From NCBI GenBank assembly GCA_008375315.1, contig CP032507.1, positions 2,283,001-2,347,000 of the forward strand: a stretch of 64,000 bases of DNA. The letters are read 5' to 3'. This stretch comes from Ectothiorhodospiraceae bacterium BW-2. GTDB lineage: Bacteria; Pseudomonadota; Gammaproteobacteria; Thiohalomonadales; Thiohalomonadaceae. Below are positions 17,501-24,831 of the stretch, one piece after another (the first letter of the stretch is position 1; each line of letters opens with the position of its first letter). Below the pieces are notes generated by a model, which saw only the letters and a list, made by a program, of their open reading frames with translations, had not been told where the DNA came from and did no database searches. Both the position numbers and the translations under genes were made by a program.

Positions 17501-19138
17501 GGCTCGGGGGGGCTATTTTCGGGAGATATCACCGATCATGAGCTGCTGCAGGCACTCTTTACCCAGCTCAAACCGCACGCTCCCGACCATATTCTCCATC
17601 TCGATCTCTGGGGGTTAACACTAGAGGAGGAGCCGATGAAACAGGCTGCCTTCTACGCCGTTACCGCCTTGGCCAGGGCACTCGGGCGACACTATCTGTC
17701 CCATGCGCCGGAGTTGATTCTGCTAGCGGATGGCTTGGTTGAGGTGACGGGGGAGGAGCCGCTCTTCCCAATGAAGAGTAGCGCCCTAGGGCCACTGAAA
17801 GTGATGACTCAAGAGTACCCTGATCTCACCACCCGAGCCATTGATGCCCCAACCGAGGCAGCGTTAGCGCAGCTACTGCCGCTACTCGCTGAGGGGGAGA
17901 ACGGTACCACGGTTGCGCTGCGGGGGCGTTACCGCTGGCAGCTCAGCTTTACCCCCACCCCCCTGCCGCCGGTGACCGAGATACCGCAGCGACTACGACG
18001 AGGGGGTGTCTATCTCATTACGGGTGGTTGGGGCAATATCGGCCTGACGCTGGCTCGCTATCTGGCCGAGACGGTGCAGGCAACATTGATCTTAACCGGT
18101 CGTAGCGCCCCACCGCCGCAGGCGCAGTGGCCGCAGCTACTAGCCGATAGCTCGATAAGTGCTAAAACGAGAGCACAGATAGTACAGCTACAAGCGATAA
18201 TCGCCGCTGGGGCAGAGCTACGGCTACTCCAGGCCGATGTGGCCGATCCGATCGCAATGGCCGAGCTGTTTGCGAATGTTAACGCTCAATTTGGTTCGAT
18301 TCATGGCGTCATTCATGCCGCTGGTATTGTGGGGGAGGCGTCGTTTGCTACCCTAAATGAAGATCACTCTCCTGCCATTATCGAGCAGCAGTTTCGGCCT
18401 AAAGTAGAGGGTGCCTTGGTATTGGCGCAGCTATTAGCTGAACAGCCGTTCGACTTCTGCCTCATCTGCTCCTCGTTATCGTCGATTTTAGGGGGACTTG
18501 GCTTTAGCACCTATGCCGCCACTAACCTCTATGTCGATGCCCTGTGTAACGCTCTAAATCGACAACAGCCGGGGCGCTGGTTGGCGGTTAACTGGGAGGG
18601 GTGGGATTTTGAGAACGAGGCGGCACCAGCGACAGCCGATCATCTGGCGGCCCTAGAGTTAGGGATGCAAGCAGAGGAGGGGAGAGAGGCATTTGCCAGA
18701 GTGTTAAACCAGCCCCAACTAGAGCGAATTGTGATCTCCAGTGCCGATCTACAGCAGCGCATCGCCCAATGGATTGAGACAGCCGCGATAGCTCTAGAGA
18801 GTGATAGCGAGAGTGGCCAGAGTGCTGCCACAGCCCACCCAAGACCTGAACTACTCGGCGCCTATGTCGCTCCCGAAGGGGAGCAGGAGCAGCGGCTAGC
18901 GAAGTTATGGCAGCAGCTACTCGGCATTGAGGGGATTGGCAGCGAAGATAACTTCTTTGAGCTAGGGGGGAACTCGCTGCTTCTGACCCAACTGGTGGCG
19001 ATGGTGCGGCGTGAATTTCAGCGAGAGTTACCGCTAGCGGCCCTGTTTGAGTCCCCGACCATTCGCGCCATGGCGGCTCACTTAGCTGTTGTTGATGAGG
19101 GAGCGGAGGGAGAGGAGTGGGAGGAGGGGGTGTTGTAG
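14579..19138 (+). CDS. Type I polyketide synthase module KS-AT-KR-ACP
   Basis: A 1519-residue single-module PKS. Ketosynthase 5-430 with Cys179 (SACSTS), His in THGTGTD and His in SNIGHLD. Acyltransferase 525-830 with Ser626 in GYSLGEY and PFHTPLM at the specificity site, resembling malonyl-type AT. Structural plus catalytic ketoreductase 900-1390 with TGGWGNIG, Ser cluster CSSLSS, Tyr1312 and Asn in STYAATN. Acyl carrier 1430-1505 with Ser1466 in GGNSL. There is no DH, ER or thioesterase. The KR lacks an LDD motif (HAAGIVGE), so stereochemistry is unclear. No docking helix is evident. The gene is third in the operon although a PKS module would usually feed the aminotransferase upstream. It ends 8 bp from a convergent gene. 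Confidence 0.93.
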   Translation: MSEQGVPPLAVVGMSLRAPGADNLQQFWHNLYHGIESITFFSEAELRQAGVSQRELDDPDYVAAAGRLDGVELFDAAFFDFTPREAEILDPQHRLLLEGSWQALEHAAIDPQRYEGRIGLFAGVGFNGYLLHNLLGHSELLQSVGGWQLTLSNDKDFAATRVAYKLNLQGAAVSVNSACSTSLVATAMACQSLLSYQCDAIIAGGCSIHLPQDRGYLYSHGGTLSPDGHCRPFDINAAGTIDGNGVALVVLKRLEDAIAEGDTIHGLIRGFATNNDGSVKVGYTAPSVEGQSEVLQEALELADLPPEAISYIETHGTGTDLGDPIEISALKAIYGREGAPRCILGAVKSNIGHLDTAAGNAGLIKTLLALQQQTIPPTLHLTAPNPKLGLEGSRFQINHQREPWPQGAVPRRAGVSSFGIGGTNAHLVVEEAPQLPPSPEPPAWLLLPLAAKSAAALTELSEQLADYLHHHPELNLADVAATLQLGRSHFNQRQAWVVPGGDLAVAVARLRQSDSPWQVGGIVRQRQLKPIFLYPGQDAQFVNMAAGLYRDEPQFRAALQPCIELAQQRYGYDLLARLYPEGVAQAQPALDQGATTEPLPLFAVEYALTELWRSWGVEPQALFGYSLGEYVAAVVSGVLSLEDGIDLAMAGSALLKQMAPGAMIAAAASAEQLRPLLLADTHIALVMAANQCVVAGTVSGMAALQQQLEGAGVHWREVGMGLPFHTPLMSPFLAPFKELLERVQFHPPQIPYLSSVTGEWITAEQATSPDYYLRLAAEPLQIEAALNRILTELATAGVGVVLEIGPGQLFTPLVLQHAARPDWLAVIASQHDPRYSRLSDSPHESTPALLTALGRLWSEGVEIDWAQVASEGRRRLPLPGYPLQKRRFWIEPATAVAMAEDKSGREAKNGRKSDIGDWFYRLQWLRTPLPTATPQGRWLLLGRDLSSLERIAAALQHSGCEVVQLQHQPHQSLSGSGGLFSGDITDHELLQALFTQLKPHAPDHILHLDLWGLTLEEEPMKQAAFYAVTALARALGRHYLSHAPELILLADGLVEVTGEEPLFPMKSSALGPLKVMTQEYPDLTTRAIDAPTEAALAQLLPLLAEGENGTTVALRGRYRWQLSFTPTPLPPVTEIPQRLRRGGVYLITGGWGNIGLTLARYLAETVQATLILTGRSAPPPQAQWPQLLADSSISAKTRAQIVQLQAIIAAGAELRLLQADVADPIAMAELFANVNAQFGSIHGVIHAAGIVGEASFATLNEDHSPAIIEQQFRPKVEGALVLAQLLAEQPFDFCLICSSLSSILGGLGFSTYAATNLYVDALCNALNRQQPGRWLAVNWEGWDFENEAAPATADHLAALELGMQAEEGREAFARVLNQPQLERIVISSADLQQRIAQWIETAAIALESDSESGQSAATAHPRPELLGAYVAPEGEQEQRLAKLWQQLLGIEGIGSEDNFFELGGNSLLLTQLVAMVRREFQRELPLAALFESPTIRAMAAHLAVVDEGAEGEEWEEGVL

Positions 19139-19145
19139 GGTGCCC

Positions 19146-20111
19146 TCATCGGCCTCCCTCTATCCCCGAAGAGTAGGGGGAGGGTGAGCCATCGGGCCGA
19201 GTCTGGTAGTAGCGTAGCGACCAAAAATAGTGTTCCGGATGGCGGCGAACCATCGCCTCTAGGGAGTGATTGATACCACTGACGGCAGCCAACTCATCCT
19301 CTAGCTGTAGGCCGTTTAGGGGGGGCTGAATCTCAAGTAGATAGCGCCCTCTCTCCGGCGCAAACCAGCAGTGGCAGGGTAGGATCGCGGCACCCGTTAG
19401 CTTGGCGAGTTTGACGGGGGTAGTTAAAGTCGCTTTGGGAGTCCCAAACCAAGGGGCAAACAGCGAACCTTTTTGCCCCAAATCCTCATCGACCACCATA
19501 TAGACCAAATCGAGCTGTCGCTGTTTTAGGGCTCGAATAAGTGGCCTTAACGGCTCGTTGCGGGTGATTAATCGGGCACCGAAGCGACTACGACCTCGCA
19601 TCAGTAGCCAGTTGAGGAGAGGATTGCGGGTATATTTGGCGAAATAGGCGCTACGGCGGCAGTAACGAGAGAAGGGGAGCCCCCCCCAATCGATAGCGTG
19701 AAAATGGGCGGTCACTGCGATAATGGGGCGCTGCTGTTGGCTGAGCTGTTGTAGATGCTCCAGACCCTGAATGTCGATCTGATTCTGTACCGCTGTGGCG
19801 CTATGCCACCAAATTAGCCCTAAATCGAGCATCAACTGCCCACCAAAGCCGAAGCTTTGCCGCATAAGCTGGGCGGCGTGAGGGGGGGGGAGCTCAGGAA
19901 GAGCTAGCGCCAAATTAGTTTTGACAATATGGCAACGCTTACGGTTTTGGGCCAGCAGCAGCGTGCCGAGTCGGTATCCCAACCGGCGCCGCCATCGGTG
20001 TGGTAGGTGGGAGAGTAGCCATAGCAGACCCAGACCTAACCAAGTCGGCCAGAACTGTGGCCCGAAAAAACGGAGTTTAAACGGGGGCAGATTAAGTAGG
20101 GGATCAGCCAT
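19146..20111 (-). CDS. Late lipid A acyltransferase (LpxL/HtrB-like)
   Basis: About 321 residues of the LpxL/LpxM family. These inner-membrane enzymes move a fatty acyl chain from acyl-ACP to Kdo2-lipid IVA. An N-terminal hydrophobic helix (WPTWLGLGLLWLLSHL) is followed by the HX4D catalytic motif in AHFHAIDWGG and the later VVDEDLG and TLTTPVKLAKLTGA segments. ATG 20111 (MADPLLNLPPFKLRFFG) is chosen; the longer frame to 20270 would overlap the glycosyltransferase in another frame. It starts 4 bp after the glycosyltransferase stop, indicating an operon. It converges on the PKS gene with a 7-bp gap and no visible terminator. Confidence 0.85.
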   Translation of the reverse strand: MADPLLNLPPFKLRFFGPQFWPTWLGLGLLWLLSHLPHRWRRRLGYRLGTLLLAQNRKRCHIVKTNLALALPELPPPHAAQLMRQSFGFGGQLMLDLGLIWWHSATAVQNQIDIQGLEHLQQLSQQQRPIIAVTAHFHAIDWGGLPFSRYCRRSAYFAKYTRNPLLNWLLMRGRSRFGARLITRNEPLRPLIRALKQRQLDLVYMVVDEDLGQKGSLFAPWFGTPKATLTTPVKLAKLTGAAILPCHCWFAPERGRYLLEIQPPLNGLQLEDELAAVSGINHSLEAMVRRHPEHYFWSLRYYQTRPDGSPSPYSSGIEGGR

Positions 20112-20115
20112 GGCT

Positions 20116-20880
20116 CTATGGTAGCCGCTGCTGCTGCTTCTGCCACACCACCACCTTGCTATATTTAGCGAAGACATGGCTAAAGGAGAGCACCGCGACG
20201 ATAAGTCCGGCAAAACCGTCGAGAAAGCCGCGTTTAAGAAGATAGAGACGGATAAAAGTCCAGAGCCCATGGCTTAGGGGGGAGAGGAGAGTGACCCGCT
20301 GGTTGCGGGCGATAAGCTCACGGGCACCAATGTCGGAGAATTTATCTAAAGTCTGAATGTGGGCTGAAATCGAATCGAAGGAGTAGTGGTGGATATCCCC
20401 CGCTAGACGGTAGATCCTCTCCCCCTTAACCTCAATTCGGTCATGGGGATTGACTCCGCCCCAGTGGGCCGTGCGGCGGTTAAAGAGGCGAATTTTACGA
20501 TCAGGGTACCAACTATGGTTGAGCCAGCGATAGACATAGAAGGTTTTGCGTGCCATCTGATAGGCATCGTGCTGATCTAACCTCTCTTTAAGAGCCAAAA
20601 TCGAGGCCTGAAGCTCGGGTGAGAGGCGCTCATCGCAATCGAGGCTCAATACCCAGTCGTAGCTAGCGAGGCTGAGGGCATAATTTTTCTGTTCAATATA
20701 GCCATCGAAGGGGTGCAAGACCACCTTATCGGTATAACGGCGGGCGATCTCGCAGGTGGCGTCGCTGCTGAACGAATCGACGACAATAATCTCATTTACA
20801 ACCGGTAGCAGGCTCTGCAGGCAGGCCTCAATCTTCTGCTCCTCATTATAGGAGATAATGGTGGCGGAGATAGCTGGCAT
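20116..20880 (-). CDS. Family 2 glycosyltransferase, WaaE/KdtX-like
   Basis: A 254-residue GT2 enzyme with the start ISATIISYNEEQKIEACL, VDSFSSDAT and SLDCDERLSPEL (the metal-binding DxD region), then RKIRLFNRR and VNPHDRIEVKG. This pattern is typical of WaaE/KdtX beta-1,4-glucosyltransferases that decorate the inner LPS core. A hydrophobic C-terminal segment (FLDGFAGLIVAVLSFSHVF) suggests membrane association. It lies between the GGDEF regulator (3 bp) and the lipid A acyltransferase (4 bp). Exact sugar and acceptor cannot be told. Confidence 0.85.
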   Translation of the reverse strand: MPAISATIISYNEEQKIEACLQSLLPVVNEIIVVDSFSSDATCEIARRYTDKVVLHPFDGYIEQKNYALSLASYDWVLSLDCDERLSPELQASILALKERLDQHDAYQMARKTFYVYRWLNHSWYPDRKIRLFNRRTAHWGGVNPHDRIEVKGERIYRLAGDIHHYSFDSISAHIQTLDKFSDIGARELIARNQRVTLLSPLSHGLWTFIRLYLLKRGFLDGFAGLIVAVLSFSHVFAKYSKVVVWQKQQQRLP

Positions 20881-20883
20881 CGG

Positions 20884-22233
20884 TTAGCTCGCCTTAAAGG
20901 GGATCGGCTCTCCCGCAGTATCTATCTGGTAAACACAGTTACGACCAGAACTCTTAGCCGCATAGAGGGCTGAGTCGGCCAGATCGAGCAGGGCATCCAT
21001 ACTGCTACTCTGGTAGAGGGTGCCGCAGACCGTGCCGATGCTGATGGTGACGCTGATATCGGCCGGGTTGAGCTGCTCGACCTGCTGGCGAATCGACTCT
21101 AGGCAGCGCCCCGCATCGGCAGGCTGACGACAGGAGAAGAGTAGGGTGAACTCCTCGCCGCCGTAGCGAATCGCGGTGCAGGCGTCGATACTCTGTAGTA
21201 GTACTCTCGCTACACCGGCGATCACCTTATCGCCGGCGGCGTGGCCGTAGGTGTCATTAATCTTCTTAAAGTGGTCGATATCGCACATCACCACCCAGAG
21301 TGGTTGATACTGCTCACGCAGGGTGTCGCTATGTTCGGTCAGGTAGCGGCGGTTATAGAGGCCGGTGAGTTTATCGGTAACCGAGAGCAGCCGTAGCTCA
21401 TTGGCCTGCTGTTTTAGGGCGCGGTACTGCTGTTTGATCATTAATAGCGAGCGGATGCGGGCGATAAATATCTCCTCTAGGAGCGGTTTGGTGACAAAGT
21501 CGTTGGCACCGGCGTGGAATATTTCGATTTGGGTCTCGTTATCGTTGTTTCCGGTAATCACCAGCACCGGTAGCTCTTGACGGGAGTAGTGCATTCGGGT
21601 CCGTATCACATGGAGTAGATCGCCGCCGGTCATACTCCCTTCGAGATTAAAGTCGGTGACGACAATATCGATTTGCAGATTGTCGCTATCGCGCTCCTGC
21701 TGTAGCAGTTGATAGGCCGCCTCTGCACTCGGCAGGTGGGTAACCTGTAGGCCATGTTTGGCAAAGGTTCGGGTGGCGATGAGGGCGGCGGTACGGCTAT
21801 CTTCGACATAGAGAATATGGCCGCTTAACGCGCCGTTGTGGCGGGCAAATTCGGTGATAAAGTGGCGAAAGGCGCGATAGCCGTTGGCTTTATCAAAGTA
21901 GTCGGTCACACCAGCGGCAAACCCCTCTCGCAGCAGGCGCTGATCGGCATCACCGGAGATGACCACGAGCGGTTTATAGCGGTGCCGCTCATCCTTACGC
22001 ACCGTGCGACAGAGATCGAGACCATCCATATCGGGCAGCATCAGGGCGGTGGTAATGAGGTCAAACTGCTGCTGCTGCAACTGTGTTAGTGCCGCTTGTC
22101 CGGTACGGCAGGGGGTCACTTCGACCTTATGCTCTATGGTGTCGCAGATCACCTGCTGCACCAGCCGGCAAGAGACCAAAGAGTGGTCAACAATCAGCAC
22201 ATGGAAGAGACGGGAGGAGGAGGGAAAAGACAT
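20884..22233 (-). CDS. REC-REC-GGDEF diguanylate cyclase response regulator
   Basis: A 449-residue protein: receiver 1 (10-130), receiver 2 (137-265), coiled linker, GGDEF domain (285-440) with YGGEEF and GLYNRRYL, so a likely active cyclic-di-GMP synthase. Receiver 2 keeps its phospho-acceptor (VVTDFNLEG), acidic pair (VEDS) and Lys (VTKP). Receiver 1 reads TALMLPDMDG where Asp should be Ala, and has VDHS in place of the acidic pair, so it is a pseudo-receiver. The PleD-like architecture differs in which receiver is degenerate and is not diagnostic. No cognate kinase is adjacent. Confidence 0.9.
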   Translation of the reverse strand: MSFPSSSRLFHVLIVDHSLVSCRLVQQVICDTIEHKVEVTPCRTGQAALTQLQQQQFDLITTALMLPDMDGLDLCRTVRKDERHRYKPLVVISGDADQRLLREGFAAGVTDYFDKANGYRAFRHFITEFARHNGALSGHILYVEDSRTAALIATRTFAKHGLQVTHLPSAEAAYQLLQQERDSDNLQIDIVVTDFNLEGSMTGGDLLHVIRTRMHYSRQELPVLVITGNNDNETQIEIFHAGANDFVTKPLLEEIFIARIRSLLMIKQQYRALKQQANELRLLSVTDKLTGLYNRRYLTEHSDTLREQYQPLWVVMCDIDHFKKINDTYGHAAGDKVIAGVARVLLQSIDACTAIRYGGEEFTLLFSCRQPADAGRCLESIRQQVEQLNPADISVTISIGTVCGTLYQSSSMDALLDLADSALYAAKSSGRNCVYQIDTAGEPIPFKAS

Positions 22234-22271
22234 AGGGTAACCACTCTCATTTAGCTTTAGTTAGTTTAGGT

Positions 22272-23234
22272 TTAATCATCTTTTAGGTGACGAGCGACGG
22301 CGAGCCAAGAGCCGACTAGCCCTAGCAGCGCCGAGCCGAAGAGCAGTTGGGTTAGAGAGGTCAGTGTCAGGCCTTGTAGTGTCAATTGGCTATGGTAGAG
22401 CTGTGCTAGCTCTGCCACCGAGGGTTGGAGTAGTCCAAGGGCGCTCTCTACTAAAATGACGGCGATCAGCCCGCCACAGAGCCCGTACCAAAAACCGGTA
22501 TAGAGGAAGGGGCGATGGATAAAGCCATCGGTAGCACCAATGAGTTTCATAATGCTGATCTCTTCCCGACGGTTATCGATAGCGAGACGAATAGTATTCC
22601 CGACCACTAAAATAACCCCCAGTGAGAGGAGTAGCGTTAATATCGACACACTGCGATAGGTCAGCTCAACTAGCGCCTGTAGCCGCTCTACCCAAGTCAT
22701 ATCGAGCTGGGCTAGTTCGATGTCAGGTAGCTCGCTGAGGCGTCGCTGGAGTTGCTGTAGCTGGAAAGGCTCGGCCATGCTGTGGGCGGGGGTGACATGA
22801 ACCATATCGGGCAAAGGGTTGGTATCAAGGGCATCAATGGCGCTCTCTAGCCCCGAATATTGGCGAAATTCGGCCAGAGCACGCTCTTTAGAGACAAATT
22901 CGACGGCGGCGATCTCTGGTTGGCGGCGTAGCTGTTGCAGTAGTTCGTTGGTTTGGGAGGAGGAGAGCTGTGGGCGCAGAAACAGCGTCAGTTGCATCGT
23001 GTCGTCCCAGCGGTCGATCACCACGCTACTATTTTTGATCAAAAGATGGAGACCGGTGGGCAGGGTGAGTGCAATCGCAATCACCATGACCGTCATTAGG
23101 GTGGCTAACGGCTTTTCGACTAGCTCACCTAGGGTGGAGAAGAGGGTAAAGAGGTGGACGGCCGCATAGTGCCGTAGGCGGCCCCGTAGGGTGTGGCGAT
23201 GGCGACGGATAGTGACTGAAGCAGGTGGTTTCAT
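22272..23234 (-). CDS. ftsX: Cell division ABC transporter permease FtsX
   Basis: A 320-residue FtsX: cytoplasmic basic N-terminus, first membrane helix (ATLMTVMVIAIALTLPTG), periplasmic domain of about 110 residues, then three helices in the C-terminal permease domain with RREEISIMKLIGAT, typical of FtsX. With FtsE it forms the divisome complex that activates peptidoglycan hydrolases through periplasmic partners. Its ATG overlaps the ftsE stop by 4 bp. Length is close to normal. Neither ftsY nor rpoH, the usual neighbours in this class, is adjacent. Confidence 0.93.
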   Translation of the reverse strand: MKPPASVTIRRHRHTLRGRLRHYAAVHLFTLFSTLGELVEKPLATLMTVMVIAIALTLPTGLHLLIKNSSVVIDRWDDTMQLTLFLRPQLSSSQTNELLQQLRRQPEIAAVEFVSKERALAEFRQYSGLESAIDALDTNPLPDMVHVTPAHSMAEPFQLQQLQRRLSELPDIELAQLDMTWVERLQALVELTYRSVSILTLLLSLGVILVVGNTIRLAIDNRREEISIMKLIGATDGFIHRPFLYTGFWYGLCGGLIAVILVESALGLLQPSVAELAQLYHSQLTLQGLTLTSLTQLLFGSALLGLVGSWLAVARHLKDD

Positions 23235-23905
23235 GTGGCACCTGCTAGGGAGCTATGGCGTAGTCTCCCCCTCTCTAGTGTCAGTACTGGAAACTGAAAT
23301 TGGTTAATGAGCTGGGTATCGTGGCTAGCGATGAGTACGGTAACGCCAATGCGGTTAAAATCGACAAATAGCTGCATAATGTCGCGTGATAGATCGGGAT
23401 CGAGGTTGCCGGTCGGCTCATCGGCCATTAAAATCAACGGTTTGTGAATCACAGCGCGAGCGATGCCGACCCGCTGCTGTTCGCCACCGGAGAGGGTAAT
23501 CGGATAGGCGTTCTCTTTCGAGAGTAGGCCGACTTTGTCGAGTGCCGCCCGTACTAGGCGGGTCATATCGTTCGGATCGTAGCCGGCGATCATTAATGGC
23601 AGAGCGACATTGTCATAGACGGTATGCCCGAACAGTAGCCGATGATCTTGAAAGATCATTCCCAGTTTGCGGCGATGGTAGGGGAGCGCCTTGCGTTTAA
23701 GCTGGGAGAGGTTGTGGTTATCGACCACAATTTGGCCGCTAGTGGGCCGTTCGATGAGCGCAATGAGCCGCATTAAGGTGCTCTTACCCGCCCCCGAGTG
23801 GCCGGTAATAAAGGCCATGGTTCCGGCTGGAATATGGAACGAAATGCCGTTGAGCGCCTCAAATCCGTTGGGGTAGCGCTTGCTGACATTGGTAAAGTTG
23901 ATCAT
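23231..23905 (-). CDS. ftsE: Cell division ATP-binding protein FtsE
   Basis: A 224-residue ABC ATPase with Walker A GHSGAGKSTL, Q-loop MIFQDH, signature LSGGEQQRV, Walker B LILMADEPTGNLD and the H-loop SHDTQL. The start MINFTNVSKRYPNGFEAL is the canonical FtsE opening. It couples ATP hydrolysis to FtsX and septal peptidoglycan remodelling. First gene of the pair; its promoter must lie in 23906-24060, divergent from the initiator tRNA promoter, but no clear boxes are seen. Confidence 0.94.
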   Translation of the reverse strand: MINFTNVSKRYPNGFEALNGISFHIPAGTMAFITGHSGAGKSTLMRLIALIERPTSGQIVVDNHNLSQLKRKALPYHRRKLGMIFQDHRLLFGHTVYDNVALPLMIAGYDPNDMTRLVRAALDKVGLLSKENAYPITLSGGEQQRVGIARAVIHKPLILMADEPTGNLDPDLSRDIMQLFVDFNRIGVTVLIASHDTQLINQFQFPVLTLERGRLRHSSLAGAT

Positions 23906-24063
23906 GATTTTAGCGTCATCTCCGCTCTAGCCCTCCCTCTCCCGCCATCGACTCGTGGCATGATTGCTCTAAATCTGGGCCAATGCTACCCAAGTTTTAG
24001 CACGGTGTGAAGCGCTATTTCGGTGCTTGATGGCACTATATTGGCCGAATTTGCAGTTGGCTG

Positions 24064-24092
24064 TTGCAATAGGCGGGGCTCTTTGCTACTAT
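24064..24092 (+). promoter_or_regulatory. Sigma70-type promoter of the initiator tRNA
   Basis: TTGCAA (24064-24069) and TACTAT (24087-24092) are separated by exactly 17 bp. Transcription would start near 24099, just before the tRNA at 24106. It is also the most likely upstream promoter for the rimP-nusA-infB operon. Confidence 0.65.
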
Positions 24093-24105
24093 TGCTCTCG
24101 TCGAA

Positions 24106-24182
<77 letters not shown>

Positions 24183-24189
24183 AATTTAG

Positions 24190-24210
24190 CCCCGTTTAAC
24201 GGGGTTTTTT
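24190..24210 (+). terminator. Rho-independent terminator after the initiator tRNA
   Basis: CCCCG (24190-24194), loop TTTAA, CGGGG (24200-24204), then six T (24205-24210). It lies 8 bp after the CCA end. Read-through past it would supply the rimP operon. Confidence 0.85.
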
Positions 24211-24268
24211 ATTGGTACCGGACTGACCGGCCTGCATAGAGGTGCAGGTAACATTAATTGATAACAGG

Positions 24269-24294
24269 ATGGGCCGTATGGCCCATTTTTTTTT
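24269..24294 (+). promoter_or_regulatory. rimP leader hairpin (terminator-like, T9)
   Basis: GGGCC (24271-24275), loop GTAT, GGCCC (24280-24284), extended by an AT pair on each side, followed by nine T (24286-24294) and directly by GGA and the rimP start. This matches the place and form of the rimP leader element known from gammaproteobacteria, a terminator-like hairpin thought to control the operon by attenuation. Its closeness to the start codon means the hairpin and ribosome binding would compete. Confidence 0.7.
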
Positions 24295-24297
24295 GGA

Positions 24298-24759
24298 ATG
24301 GCATGGCAGGTGAAAAATATTGAGCAGCTTTTAGCGCCGTCGATTACCGCTCTCGGTTTCGAGATGTGGGGCGTGTTGCTATTGTCACAGGGGCGCCATA
24401 GCGTGTTGCGGGTCTTTATCGACTCTCCCGATGGGATAACTGTCGATGATTGTGCCACCGTCAGTCGTCAGCTAAGCGCGGTGCTTGATGTCGAGGATCC
24501 GATTCGGGGTGACTATACTCTGGAGGTCTCCTCGCCCGGACTCGACCGACCGCTATTTACGCCAGCGCAGGTGGAGCGCTATTGTGGTCAGACAGTGAGT
24601 GTGCGGTTACGGCAGATGGTCTCTGGACGACGCAAATTTCAGGGGGTCGTCACCCGGGTGGAGAGTGACGGTTCGATTGCACTCGATTTAGGGGGTGAGG
24701 ATGAGCTGAGCTTTACCATGGAGGAGGCCGATCGGGTTCATTTAGTACCGCAGTGGTGA
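24298..24759 (+). CDS. rimP: Ribosome maturation factor RimP
   Basis: A 153-residue RimP, required for 30S subunit maturation. Recognisable by the N-terminal LGFEMWGVLL and RVFIDSPDGITVDDCATVSRQLS, then YTLEVSSPGLDRPL, and the C-terminal SH3-like domain with RRKFQGVVT. The start is uncertain. ATG 24298 follows GGA by no gap, which is too close for a normal ribosome site, while GTG at 24310 is in frame with the same GGA 12 bases upstream. First gene of the superoperon. Confidence 0.93.
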   Translation: MAWQVKNIEQLLAPSITALGFEMWGVLLLSQGRHSVLRVFIDSPDGITVDDCATVSRQLSAVLDVEDPIRGDYTLEVSSPGLDRPLFTPAQVERYCGQTVSVRLRQMVSGRRKFQGVVTRVESDGSIALDLGGEDELSFTMEEADRVHLVPQW

Positions 24760-24831
24760 GGGGTGTTGGCGTGGCAGAGTCGCTCTGTCACGCCACTTGG
24801 CTAATTCGGGGTTTTGAGGGACAGAAAGAGA

